Source: Anaerolineae bacterium (GTDB lineage Bacteria > Chloroflexota > Anaerolineae > Epilineales > JAHCIE01). Taken from it: 10,300 nucleotides of DNA. Below, one piece after another: positions 1 to 7,244 of the stretch. The translations under genes and the position numbers were made by a program. How positions within the stretch are numbered: position 1 is the first letter of the stretch; each line of letters begins with the position of its first letter. The notes under the pieces are model-generated. The model made no database searches. It was not told where the DNA came from and was given only the letters and a program-made list of their open reading frames with translations. Location of the stretch: positions 1 through 10,300 of the forward strand of contig JAHCIE010000089.1 in the NCBI GenBank assembly GCA_026129385.1, in the 5' to 3' direction.

Positions 1-1
1 G

Positions 2-145
2 CGGCGGCAGGTCAACCCGGCCAGCCCCCCTACCGTGCTGGAGCGCGCACTGGCCCTGGAAAATGCCGCGCCTGCCCACGACACCCAGCCACGCGCGACC
101 AATGGTAGCCACCGAGAACGACAACCCCAACGATTCGACCCATGA
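2..145 (+). CDS. C-terminal fragment of an upstream protein, function unknown (partial)
   Basis: An open frame enters from the left edge and ends with TGA at 143-145, overlapping the ATG of the next gene in an ATGA arrangement. That is the same junction type used several times further along this locus, and it is the main reason to believe the frame. The visible 47 residues include a leucine/alanine-rich helix-like stretch (around VLERALALENAA) followed by a polar, Arg/Gln/Pro-rich tail with no recognisable domain. Third codon positions are mostly G or C, as in the neighbouring genes. By context it could be the end of another glycosyltransferase, but nothing in the fragment shows this. The other two plus-strand frames are also open for part of this stretch (one to a TAG at 106-108), so the choice of frame is probable rather than certain. 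Confidence 0.5.
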   Translation, partial: RRQVNPASPPTVLERALALENAAPAHDTQPRATNGSHRERQPQRFDP

Positions 146-1539
146 GAGTTCTCTTCGTCACCCATTTCTATCTGCCGGAGGGTACGGCAGGCGTTGAGGT
201 CTATACCCACACGCTTGCCAGGGCGCTACAGGCCGTGGGCCACGAGGTGCGCGTCGTGTGCGCTACGCAGTGGGGCCGAGGCGCGCGCCACTGGAACGGC
301 GCGCTGTCCGACGTGTATGAGGGCGTAGCTGTGGAGCGTCTGGCCTTCAACTGGATGCTGGCGCCCCGGCCGCTGGATTACCTCTACGACAACCCTGTCG
401 CGGCGGCCCAATGTCGGCAGCTGATGGAGGAGTGGCGGCCCGATGTCGTGCACATCACCTCCTGCTACACCCTGTCCGCATCGGTCATCGAGGCGGCCCG
501 TGCGCTGGATGTGCCCATCCTGCTGCAGCTTCACGATTACTGGTTCATCTGCCCACGTCACACACTGCTGCGCTGGGACGACACGGTCTGCGCGGAACCC
601 GTCACCGCCGCTGACTGCCAACGCTGCATGTTGGGCGATGCGAAGGCCTATCGGTGGCCGCGCAAGGTCGCGTCTGAGGCCATGACGTTGAACCTCATCG
701 ATGCCATCGGACAGGTGGACGCCGCGACCCGTCTACCCGGGATGCGCGGTATCGTCGGTCACTTCAACCAGCGACGTTCCTATCTCCTGGCAAGACTCGC
801 CGAGTGCGATGCCGTTGTGGCGACGTCGGAGTACCTCAAGCACCGCCACGAGATGGCCGGCGTACCCGAAGGTCGCATCGAAGTCGTCAGGCATGGCTCC
901 CATGTCACCTTCGGCGCGCTACACCGGATTGCTGCGCCAGCGCCGCTCCGCATTGGCTATGTCGGCACCCTCTCGCCCATCAAGGGCGTTCACGTCCTCA
1001 TCGAGGCCTTCCAGAAGCTGGGCCAGGGCCGGGCGACACTTCAGATTCATGGCCCGCTCCGCGACGACGCCTATGCAGCGCGACTGCGCGCGCTGGCGGC
1101 GGGCAACCCCGGCATCGAGTTTCGTGGCCGATTCGAGCGCGGCGAGACTGTCAACGTGCTACGCGGCATGGACGTGCTCGTGGTGCCGTCGGTGTGGTAC
1201 GAGAACTCGCCGCTGGTCATCCGCGAGGCGTTTGCGGCGGGTGTGCCCGTGATTATCAGTCGCCACGGCGCGCTACCAGAGATGGTTCGCGAGGATGTCG
1301 ATGGCTTGCTGTTCCACCCCGGCGACGCCGACGATCTGGCGCGCCAGATGCGACGATTGCTCGATGACCCGCAACTGTTGTCGCGGCTCCAGGCGGGCGT
1401 GGAGCCGCCCAGGCCGCTGGCGGCCGAAATCGACGAGATTCTGGACCGTTATCGTCGTCTGACGCCCGCCACCCTGGCTGGCCCTGTCGCGCCGCTGACC
1501 TCTGAGACAGCCTACCCCTCGGTGATTACCTGGCCATGA
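142..1539 (+). CDS. GT4 family glycosyltransferase with a four-cysteine insert
   Basis: This 465-residue protein is probably a retaining, GT-B fold, cytoplasmic glycosyltransferase that moves a sugar from a nucleotide-sugar donor to a growing glycan. The N-terminal acceptor domain starts with MRVLFVTHFYLPEGTAGVE, where a glycine-rich loop follows the first strand. It continues with DVVHITS (101-107) and HDYWFICPRH (131-140). The C-terminal donor domain begins near residue 269 with RIGYVGTLSPIKGVHVLIEAF. It carries the GT4 E-x7-E pair at E354 and E362, within VPSVWYENSPLVIREAFAAG. Cysteines at 137, 150, 159 and 162 sit in an insert after the HDYW motif and end in a CxxC. The residues after about 440 form a proline/threonine-rich tail. 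The start is the ATG overlapping the preceding stop; no clear Shine-Dalgarno is seen, so translational coupling is likely. The TGA overlaps the next ATG by four bases. Donor and acceptor sugars cannot be read from the sequence. Confidence 0.95.
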   Translation: MRVLFVTHFYLPEGTAGVEVYTHTLARALQAVGHEVRVVCATQWGRGARHWNGALSDVYEGVAVERLAFNWMLAPRPLDYLYDNPVAAAQCRQLMEEWRPDVVHITSCYTLSASVIEAARALDVPILLQLHDYWFICPRHTLLRWDDTVCAEPVTAADCQRCMLGDAKAYRWPRKVASEAMTLNLIDAIGQVDAATRLPGMRGIVGHFNQRRSYLLARLAECDAVVATSEYLKHRHEMAGVPEGRIEVVRHGSHVTFGALHRIAAPAPLRIGYVGTLSPIKGVHVLIEAFQKLGQGRATLQIHGPLRDDAYAARLRALAAGNPGIEFRGRFERGETVNVLRGMDVLVVPSVWYENSPLVIREAFAAGVPVIISRHGALPEMVREDVDGLLFHPGDADDLARQMRRLLDDPQLLSRLQAGVEPPRPLAAEIDEILDRYRRLTPATLAGPVAPLTSETAYPSVITWP

Positions 1540-2525
1540 CACCGCTTGCCCTGCCCGTCGAACAGACCACGCCTCGTGTGGCGGTAGTCATCCTGAACTG
1601 GAACCAGCCGCAGTTGACCCTCGACTGTCTGGCCTCGCTCCAGGCGATGGACTATCCGAACTATAGCGCCCTGGTTGTCGACAACGGTTCGGCAGATGAC
1701 TCGGTGGCGCGCATCAGCGCGACTTATCCCGGCGTCGAGGTCCTGGCGTTGGACGAGAACCTGGGCTACGCCGAGGGGAACAATCGCGGCATGGCGCACG
1801 CCCTGGCGCACGGCGCGGACTATGTGCTCATCCTGAACAACGATACCCTGGTCGCGCCCGACATGCTGTCTCGCCTGGTAGCCTTTGCGGCGTCCCGCCC
1901 CTGCCTGGGCATCGCCGGCCCGACCATGTTCTGCGCCGAGCCGGCGGATACGCTCTTCGCCGCCGGGAGCGGGATCGATTGGCAGCGTGGCGTGACGGAG
2001 AATCGGGGGATGTTTCGCGCGGCGGCCGCGTACCCACTGCCCGCCGCGCCTGAGATGGTGGATTTCATCGCTGGCTGCGCCGTATTGGCCACCCGCCGCC
2101 TGATCGATAGCGTGGGCGGCCTGGACTCGGGCTACTATCTCAACTACGAGGATGTCGAATGGTGTGTCAGGGCGCGCCGCCAGGGCTTCGAGGTGTGGCA
2201 CGTGCCCCAGGCCGTCATGTGGCATCGTGTATCGGCAACCTTCGGGTTGGGGTCGCCCGCCAACACCTACTACATGACCCGCAACGCCTTGCGCTTCTTC
2301 TGGACCAACGCGCCGCCCGCCTCTCGCCCCCTGGCCGTCGCCAGCATCCTGGCGCGCACCCTGCGCACGGTCGGCGCGTGGACCATCAAGCCGCGCTACC
2401 ACTCGGAAGTGTATCGACGGCGACGTGACGCTAATATACTGGCTATGCGCGACTTCCTGCGCCGGCACGATGGCAAGATGGGCCAGGACGTGGCTGCAAT
2501 CTGTTACCCGGCAACCCAGGCATGA
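1536..2525 (+). CDS. GT2 family glycosyltransferase (rhamnosyltransferase-like)
   Basis: This 329-residue protein has the layout of an inverting GT-A glycosyltransferase of family 2, resembling the WbbL/rhamnosyltransferase-type enzymes of O-antigen and exopolysaccharide synthesis. The first strand VAVVILNWN (15-23) is followed by LVVDNGSADDS (46-56), which contacts the nucleotide in this family. Then come ENLGYAEGNNRG (74-85) and the metal-binding DxD equivalent at NND (101-103), within YVLILNNDTLV. An acceptor-side ED pair lies at 205-206 within NYEDVEWCVRARRQG; this acidic pair usually includes the catalytic base. No convincing membrane span is present, although the C-terminal helix region (about 262-310) is basic and could touch the membrane. 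Both ends overlap neighbours by four bases (ATGA), so expression is probably coupled to the GT4 genes on either side. The 14 residues before the first strand form a short non-conserved leader. The sugar specificity is unknown. Confidence 0.95.
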   Translation: MTPLALPVEQTTPRVAVVILNWNQPQLTLDCLASLQAMDYPNYSALVVDNGSADDSVARISATYPGVEVLALDENLGYAEGNNRGMAHALAHGADYVLILNNDTLVAPDMLSRLVAFAASRPCLGIAGPTMFCAEPADTLFAAGSGIDWQRGVTENRGMFRAAAAYPLPAAPEMVDFIAGCAVLATRRLIDSVGGLDSGYYLNYEDVEWCVRARRQGFEVWHVPQAVMWHRVSATFGLGSPANTYYMTRNALRFFWTNAPPASRPLAVASILARTLRTVGAWTIKPRYHSEVYRRRRDANILAMRDFLRRHDGKMGQDVAAICYPATQA

Positions 2526-3697
2526 ATATCCTCTTCCTATCCGGCTGGTTCCCTTACCCGGCCAACAACGGGACGCGGCTGCGGGTGAGCGCGCTGCTCA
2601 ACGGCATCGCGCGCTACCACGACGTGTCGCTCATCAGCTTCGGGGACGAGCACGACCGGGACCACATCGGCGAGCTTCGGCAGGTGTGCCGCGACGTGCA
2701 TGTCGTGCCCTATCGCGCTTACAACCCAACCAGCGCCCACGCCCTGCTAAGCCTGGCCAACCCCACGCCCCGGTCGATCGTAGACACGTACGTCCCTGAG
2801 ATGGCGCAGACGATTCGCCAGGCGTTGTCGCAGCACCGCTATCACCTGGTCATCGCCTCGCAGCAGCGCACCGCGGCGTACGCGGCGGCCTTCCGTGGCG
2901 TGCCCGCCATCTTCGAGGAGTTGGAAGTCGGCGTCTTCGCGACGCGACGCCAGCAGGCGACCTCGGCATTGGGCCGCCTGCGTGGAACCCTGACCATTGT
3001 GAAGCTGAGGCAATACCTTCAACGGCTGCTGCCGGCCTTCGGGGCCTGCACAGTCGTCTCACAGCCCGAGCGCGACCTGTTGACCCAGTTCGCGCCCAAC
3101 TATTCAGCCGTAGAAATCATTCCCAATTGTGTAGAGTTGGCGCGCTATCAGCTCGACCCGCTTCCCACCCAGCCCGCCAGCCTCATCTACACCGGGTCCT
3201 TCACCTATCAGCCTAACTATGAAGCCATGCGGTGGTTCGTGGGCGACGTGCTACCCCTCGTCAAGGCCCAGGAGCCGGCGGTTCACCTGACGATCACCGG
3301 CGAGCATGCCAATCGGCCGCTACCGCCGGCCGATAACGTGACGCTGACAGGCATGGTAGACAACCTCGGGCCGCTGGTGGCGCGCTCGGCGATCGCGCTC
3401 GCCCCCTTGCGCGAAGGCGGCGGCACGCGACTCAAGATTCTGGAGGCGATGGCGCTGCGCACGCCGGTGATCGCCACATCCAAAGGCGTGGAAGGGCTGG
3501 AGGCCGAGCACGAGCGACACCTGCTCATCGCCGACACGGCTGAGGACTTCGCCCAGGCGGTCGTGCGCCTGCTCAGGGAGCCGGGCTTGCGCGACCGGCT
3601 GGCAGGCGAAGCGTATCAACTCATCGAACGAAAGTACAACTGGGACGCTGTCCTACCTGGCTTTCTCACCCTTGCGGAGACCGTCGCCCGTGCTTGA
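2522..3697 (+). CDS. GT4-like glycosyltransferase, Stp1/exosortase-associated type
   Basis: This 391-residue GT-B glycosyltransferase opens with MNILFLSGWFPYPANNGTRLR, a start shared with the gene at 7245. The second domain begins with LIYTGSFTYQPNYEAMRWF (221-239), followed by VLPLVKAQEPAVHLTITG. The donor-site segment is EGGGTRLKILEAMALRTPVI (298-317), in which E308 corresponds to the second glutamate of the GT4 pair. The first glutamate is not at the usual x7 spacing, since E298 lies ten residues before E308. From memory of the families, the PN-x2-A-x2-WF and GGG-x-R-x-KILEA patterns resemble glycosyltransferases described beside exosortase systems and in other exopolysaccharide loci (TIGR03087-like). 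This is a resemblance only; no exosortase is visible here. The ATG overlaps the previous TGA by four bases. The 3' end overlaps the start of the membrane protein. It is likely cytoplasmic, acting on a lipid-linked glycan. Confidence 0.94.
   Translation: MNILFLSGWFPYPANNGTRLRVSALLNGIARYHDVSLISFGDEHDRDHIGELRQVCRDVHVVPYRAYNPTSAHALLSLANPTPRSIVDTYVPEMAQTIRQALSQHRYHLVIASQQRTAAYAAAFRGVPAIFEELEVGVFATRRQQATSALGRLRGTLTIVKLRQYLQRLLPAFGACTVVSQPERDLLTQFAPNYSAVEIIPNCVELARYQLDPLPTQPASLIYTGSFTYQPNYEAMRWFVGDVLPLVKAQEPAVHLTITGEHANRPLPPADNVTLTGMVDNLGPLVARSAIALAPLREGGGTRLKILEAMALRTPVIATSKGVEGLEAEHERHLLIADTAEDFAQAVVRLLREPGLRDRLAGEAYQLIERKYNWDAVLPGFLTLAETVARA
3676..3679 (+). promoter_or_regulatory. Shine-Dalgarno for the membrane polymerase/ligase gene
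   Basis: GGAG lies ten bases before the GTG at 3690 and inside the end of the preceding glycosyltransferase gene. It supports GTG 3690 over the in-frame TTG at 3672, which has only a pyrimidine-rich stretch upstream. Assigned by eye. Confidence 0.45.
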
Positions 3698-5078
3698 CCG
3701 TTTCTTGAGCCTTCGATCCACTCTACAGTGGGAGACCTGGCAGCGCTGGGTCATTGTCGCCGCCTTGCTGGCGATGGCCGTCTACGCCGGGCGGCGGCCT
3801 TCGTGGATGCTGGTCATCGCCCCGTTTGTCATGGTGGCGGGCGCGCTCGTCGTGCGACGGCCGTGGCTTGGCTTGCTGGCGGTGGTAGTCGCTGGGCTGA
3901 GTATCCCGTGGGGGATGGGCACCGGAACCCAGACTGAACTCAGCCTCACCGTCCTGCTGATAGCTGCCCTATCGGGGCTACTCTTCCTCGATATCTTCAG
4001 CGTACGCCGCAGAACCTTTATCGGCGCGCGCCCCATCTGGCCGCTCTTCGCCCTGATCGGCGCGGCGCTCGTATCCCTGGTCGCGGGGTTGCAGCCCTGG
4101 CACATGTTCGCCCTCACTGCGCCCCTCCCCAGCCAGATGGGAAGTGTGGCGATTTATGTCCTGTCTGTAGCGGCTTTCCTGCTCGCGGCGCACTATCTGA
4201 CGAGGCTGAGCCAGCTGCGATGGCTCGTCTGGCTGTTCCTGGCAGCGGGCGCTCTGTATATCGCCAGCCGGGCCCTATCCGTCTCACCGCCCCCGATCTG
4301 GCCGGGCAATCCCAACGGCGCGACGGGTAGCCTGCTCTGGATCTGGCTGGTGGCCCTGGCCTTCAGTCAGGCCGTGTTCAATGACAGCCTGCGGCGTCCC
4401 TGGCGCGGGGCGCTACTTGCTCTTTCCGCCGCCACCCTTGGAGTCGGCTGGATACTGGGGCGAGACTGGGTCTCCGGCTGGCTACCGCCCTTGATTGCTG
4501 TGTTGATTGTCTTGTGGCTGAAGGACTGGCGGGTCGGCCTCACTGTGTCCGCGCTCGTGGCGGTCTACTTCCTCTGGGTCGACCCCCATAGCTCCCTCTC
4601 CGTCGTCTCGGAAGAGAGCTATAGCATCCTGAGCAGGGATGCCGCGCGAGAGGCCCTGCTCACCCAGGCTTTCCCCCTCAGCCCAATCCTGGGCCTCGGC
4701 CCGGCAAATTACTGGTGGTACTCGCCCCTGTTTCCTATCTTGGGCTACGCGGTCAAGTTCAACTCGCACAACAATTATATCGACATCCTTCTCCAGTTCG
4801 GGCTGCTGGGAATGGCCTGCTTCGCCTGGTTCAGCGCCGAGATTGGCTGGCTAGGCTGGCGACTCCATAGGACCGTCGCCGATCCCTTCGCACGAGCCTT
4901 TGTCAACGGAGCCCTCGCTGGCCTCGGGGCGACCCTGCTGGCGGCCTGGCTCGGCGACTGGCTTCTGCCCTTCGTGTACAACATCGGCATGGGGGGCTTA
5001 CGCAGCAGCGTGCTGGCGTGGCTGTTCCTCGGCGCTTTGATAGCCATCGAGCAGATGCAACGACGGGGTGAGGTGTGA
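3690..5078 (+). CDS. O-antigen polymerase/ligase-like membrane protein (Wzy/WaaL type)
   Basis: This 462-residue polytopic membrane protein has about 14 hydrophobic segments, roughly at 20-34, 38-56, 59-74, 84-102, 116-134, 150-170, 178-194, 213-230, 239-256, 261-277, 281-297, 369-390, 402-425 and 440-454. A long polar loop (about 298-368) carries the Wzy_C-type signature: SRDAAREALL, then PILGLGPANY (332-341), then SHNNYIDILLQFGLLG (359-374). In the family this periplasmic or outer-face loop takes part in joining glycan units, either polymerising them (Wzy) or transferring the chain to an acceptor (WaaL, or an O-linked protein glycosyltransferase). Sequence alone does not separate these roles. 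I chose GTG 3690 because GGAG lies ten bases upstream; an in-frame TTG at 3672 would add six residues. The gene overlaps the preceding one by eight bases, and its TGA overlaps the next GTG. Its place amid the glycosyltransferases fits a polysaccharide repeat-unit pathway. Confidence 0.93.
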   Translation: MLDRFLSLRSTLQWETWQRWVIVAALLAMAVYAGRRPSWMLVIAPFVMVAGALVVRRPWLGLLAVVVAGLSIPWGMGTGTQTELSLTVLLIAALSGLLFLDIFSVRRRTFIGARPIWPLFALIGAALVSLVAGLQPWHMFALTAPLPSQMGSVAIYVLSVAAFLLAAHYLTRLSQLRWLVWLFLAAGALYIASRALSVSPPPIWPGNPNGATGSLLWIWLVALAFSQAVFNDSLRRPWRGALLALSAATLGVGWILGRDWVSGWLPPLIAVLIVLWLKDWRVGLTVSALVAVYFLWVDPHSSLSVVSEESYSILSRDAAREALLTQAFPLSPILGLGPANYWWYSPLFPILGYAVKFNSHNNYIDILLQFGLLGMACFAWFSAEIGWLGWRLHRTVADPFARAFVNGALAGLGATLLAAWLGDWLLPFVYNIGMGGLRSSVLAWLFLGALIAIEQMQRRGEV

Positions 5079-6007
5079 GGCTCTCTATCGTCATCGTCAA
5101 TTGGAACACACGCGAGCTGCTGGCCGAGTGCCTGGCCTCCATCGACGCCTACCCACCGCTGTGCGCGTGCGAGGTGATCGTGGTTGACAACGCCTCTCAG
5201 GATGGCAGCGCCAGCATGGTCGAACAACGATTCCCGAGCGTGCGTATCATTGCCAACGCAGTCAATCGCGGCTTCCCCGCCGCCAACAATCAGGCGATCA
5301 CAGTGAGTGGTGGGCGCTACGTGCTCCTGCTTAATAGCGACGCGGCCGTGCTGCCCGGTACGCTGGACAGGATGGTGCGCTTCATGGATGGGCATCCGAA
5401 AGTGGGCGCGCTAGGCGCCAAGCTGCTCAACCCCGATGGCAGCTTCCAGGCGTCGTATGCCGACTTTCCCAGCCTCGCCACGGAGTTATCGCTTATGACG
5501 GGAGCTTCGCGCCTCCTCATCGGCCCGCACGCGCCCAGCCCGCGCCCACGCCCGAACGAGACGGCGCGCCCGGTTGATTGGGTCGGAGGGGCCGCCATGC
5601 TCGTCCGGGCCAGTGCGCTCGAGGGCGTCGGCTTGATGGATGAAGGCTACTTCCTCTACAGCGAGGAAACTGACTGGTGCTGGCGCTTCTGGCAAGCCGG
5701 TTGGGAGGTCTGGTACGATCCCGACTCGGCCGTGATTCACCATGGTGGAGCCAGTACACGCCAGGTCTCAGCGCCAAGTTACTATCGACTCTACGCCAGC
5801 AAGGTGCGTTTCTTTGGCAAGGCCTATGGCCTGGATGCCGCCCGCCGCTTCAGCGCCCTCGTCCGAGTCACGGCCGGCGTCCGTCTCTCCTTATGGACGG
5901 CCCTCGCGGCCCTTCCGAATCGCCCCCAGACGCGCCAGGCTCTGGAGCTTCGCAAGGAGCGTGACCGCCGCCTGCGTCAGCTTCGAGCGCAGCCAGCCCC
6001 CGAATAG
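5075..6007 (+). CDS. GT2 family glycosyltransferase (second, rhamnosyltransferase-like)
   Basis: This 310-residue inverting GT-A glycosyltransferase has its first strand at MRLSIVIVNWNTRELL. It is followed by VIVVDNASQDGS (34-45), NRGFPAANNQA (64-74) and the metal-binding NSD (87-89) within VLLLNSDAAV. WVGGAAMLVR (169-178) and the acidic segment SEETDWCWRFWQAGW (196-210) follow, giving the order expected for WbbL-type rhamnosyltransferases and related enzymes. H222-H223 in VIHHGG (220-225) matches the conserved His region seen late in this group. The C-terminal 30 residues form a charged, Arg-rich helix. It starts at GTG, whose last two bases open the TGA of the membrane protein; a G-rich stretch with GAGG (5065-5073) lies just upstream and could serve as ribosome binding site. 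It differs clearly from the GT2 at 1536 and is not a recent copy. Its stop at 6005-6007 precedes the largest gap of the window. The sugar is unknown. Confidence 0.95.
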   Translation: MRLSIVIVNWNTRELLAECLASIDAYPPLCACEVIVVDNASQDGSASMVEQRFPSVRIIANAVNRGFPAANNQAITVSGGRYVLLLNSDAAVLPGTLDRMVRFMDGHPKVGALGAKLLNPDGSFQASYADFPSLATELSLMTGASRLLIGPHAPSPRPRPNETARPVDWVGGAAMLVRASALEGVGLMDEGYFLYSEETDWCWRFWQAGWEVWYDPDSAVIHHGGASTRQVSAPSYYRLYASKVRFFGKAYGLDAARRFSALVRVTAGVRLSLWTALAALPNRPQTRQALELRKERDRRLRQLRAQPAPE

Positions 6008-6045
6008 ACTGAACCACTACAGTAAGGTCTCGCCTCATCTATCGC

Positions 6046-6059
6046 CCGGCGGTAGCCGG
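6046..6059 (+). other. Small GC hairpin in the 65-base gap before the GT4 at 6073
   Basis: CCGGC and GCCGG flank a GGTA loop, giving a perfect five-base-pair stem. It sits in the only sizeable non-coding gap (6008-6072), six bases before the AGGA (6065-6068) that probably serves the ATG at 6073. There is no T-run after it, so it is not a standard rho-independent terminator. A stem this short in GC-rich DNA can arise by chance. The rest of the gap holds nothing I can name. Confidence 0.25.
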
Positions 6060-6072
6060 TTGACAGGAACCT

Positions 6073-7242
6073 ATGCTCATCGGCATTGACGCGCGCGCCG
6101 CCTCTCATCCGCAGTATGGAGGCTTCAAGACTTATACGGAAGGGCTGATTCAGGGGCTGGCCGCGCTCGATGGCCCGCACGGCGTCCGGCTGTTCGTCGA
6201 CCGGCCCTACCAGCCAGCTTTCCCACTACCCGCCCACTTCAAGACGGTGATCGTGCAGGGTGGTCGTGGCATGTCCGCCGTGGGCTGGCGCGAGCAGGTC
6301 ACGCTGCCGCGTCGGAGCCGCCAGGAAGGCCTGGATGTGATGCACTTTCCGTGCAATAGTGGCCCGGTGTGGCCTCCTCCCTCCGCCGTCCTCACCATTC
6401 ACGACCTGATTCCTGTCCTGCAGCGGCCCAGGCCACCCGCCACACTCGCCACGCGCGAGTGGCGTCAGTTCTTCATCGCTTCGTACTCGACGATGACGAT
6501 GTCCGTGCCGCCCCGCCGCTTCGCCGCCATCATCACCGTCTCCCATTACTCGCGGCGTCAGATCGTGGACTACTACGGGTTGGATGAGCGCCGACTGTTC
6601 GTCGTCCCGCCGGGCTACTCGCCCCTGTTCAGGCGGGTGGAGCGCGCCGAGGCCAAAGCCGCGGTCGCCACTGACTTTGCCATCCACGATCCGTACATTC
6701 TGGCGCTCGGCTCAGCCGATCCGCGCAAGAATCTCGATGGTTTGCTGAAGGCCTATCGGTTGTTGACGCCCGAACTCCGCCAGCGACACCGACTGGTGCT
6801 GGTCCTGAATCACGACCGGTTGGACGAGCGCCTGGAGCAGGCCATTACGACTTACGGGTTGGGCGGCCGCATCCTGGTGGTGCGAAAGCCTTCTACGGCC
6901 TCGCTCGTGCAGTTGTATAACGCCGCTGACGTCTTCGCCTTCCCGTCCTTCGCGGAGGGGTTTGGCCTGCCGGCCCTCGAGGCCATGGCCTGCGGCGCGC
7001 CCGTGGTCGCCTCCAACACCACAGCGTTGCCTGAAGTGACCGGGGACGCGGCGCTCCTGGCTCCGCCAGACCAGCCAGAGGCCATTGCCGCACAGCTGGC
7101 GTGTGTGCTGGAGAATCCCGCTGTTCAGGTGGAGCTACGCGACCGAGGGTTGCGCCGCGTAAAGGGCTTCTCGTGGGAACGAGCCGCGCGCATGACGCTG
7201 GATGTGTACTGCCATGCCGCCGCCGCGCGCAAGATAGCCTGA
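6073..7242 (+). CDS. GT4 family glycosyltransferase (mannosyltransferase-like)
   Basis: This 389-residue GT-B retaining glycosyltransferase starts with MLIGIDARAASHPQYGGFKTY; the GIDAR start and glycine-rich loop are typical of GT4 mannosyltransferase-like enzymes in polysaccharide loci. The acceptor domain has VMHFPCN (89-95), the IHDLIPVL segment (109-116) and IITVSHYSRRQIV (153-165). The donor domain begins near 208 with YILALGSADPRKNLDGLLKAY. It carries the classic E-x7-E pair at E295 and E303 within SFAEGFGLPALEAMACGAPVV, and then TALPEVTGDAALL. All expected motifs are intact, so it should be active in the cytoplasm with a nucleotide-sugar donor; mannose is only a family-based guess. The ATG has AGGA four bases upstream, a rather short spacing. 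It is the first gene after the 65-base gap and ends two bases before the next ATG. No in-frame alternative start has better support. Confidence 0.95.
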   Translation: MLIGIDARAASHPQYGGFKTYTEGLIQGLAALDGPHGVRLFVDRPYQPAFPLPAHFKTVIVQGGRGMSAVGWREQVTLPRRSRQEGLDVMHFPCNSGPVWPPPSAVLTIHDLIPVLQRPRPPATLATREWRQFFIASYSTMTMSVPPRRFAAIITVSHYSRRQIVDYYGLDERRLFVVPPGYSPLFRRVERAEAKAAVATDFAIHDPYILALGSADPRKNLDGLLKAYRLLTPELRQRHRLVLVLNHDRLDERLEQAITTYGLGGRILVVRKPSTASLVQLYNAADVFAFPSFAEGFGLPALEAMACGAPVVASNTTALPEVTGDAALLAPPDQPEAIAAQLACVLENPAVQVELRDRGLRRVKGFSWERAARMTLDVYCHAAAARKIA

Positions 7243-7244
7243 TC

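Noticed and set aside
701..1367. Two further plus-strand open frames inside the first GT4 gene
   Set aside because: They are alternative-frame readings of a clear GT4 gene, with Arg/Ser/Cys-rich low-complexity translations and no family motif.
1512..2468. Long minus-strand open frame of 318 codons opposite the first GT2 gene
   Set aside because: Its codons are exactly in register with those of the sense gene, so stops would require TTA, CTA or TCA in the sense strand, which are rare in this GC-rich gene. The translation has no recognisable motif, while the plus-strand gene has a full GT2 motif set.
3389..3396. GCGATCGC octamer like the cyanobacterial HIP1 repeat
   Set aside because: I noticed it only once in the window and inside a coding region; HIP1-bearing genomes show many copies, so it is most likely chance in GC-rich DNA.
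6060..6065. TTGACA, a perfect sigma-70 -35 hexamer
   Set aside because: It lies only seven bases before the ATG at 6073, and no TATAAT-like -10 occurs 16-18 bases downstream; a transcript from it would start inside the gene.
7101..7244. Upstream in-frame extension (48 codons) of the 7245 glycosyltransferase
   Set aside because: It lies inside the C-terminal coding region of the preceding GT4 in another frame, has Cys/Arg-rich composition unlike the family, and the paralogue at 2522 begins at the MN(I/V)LFLS position.
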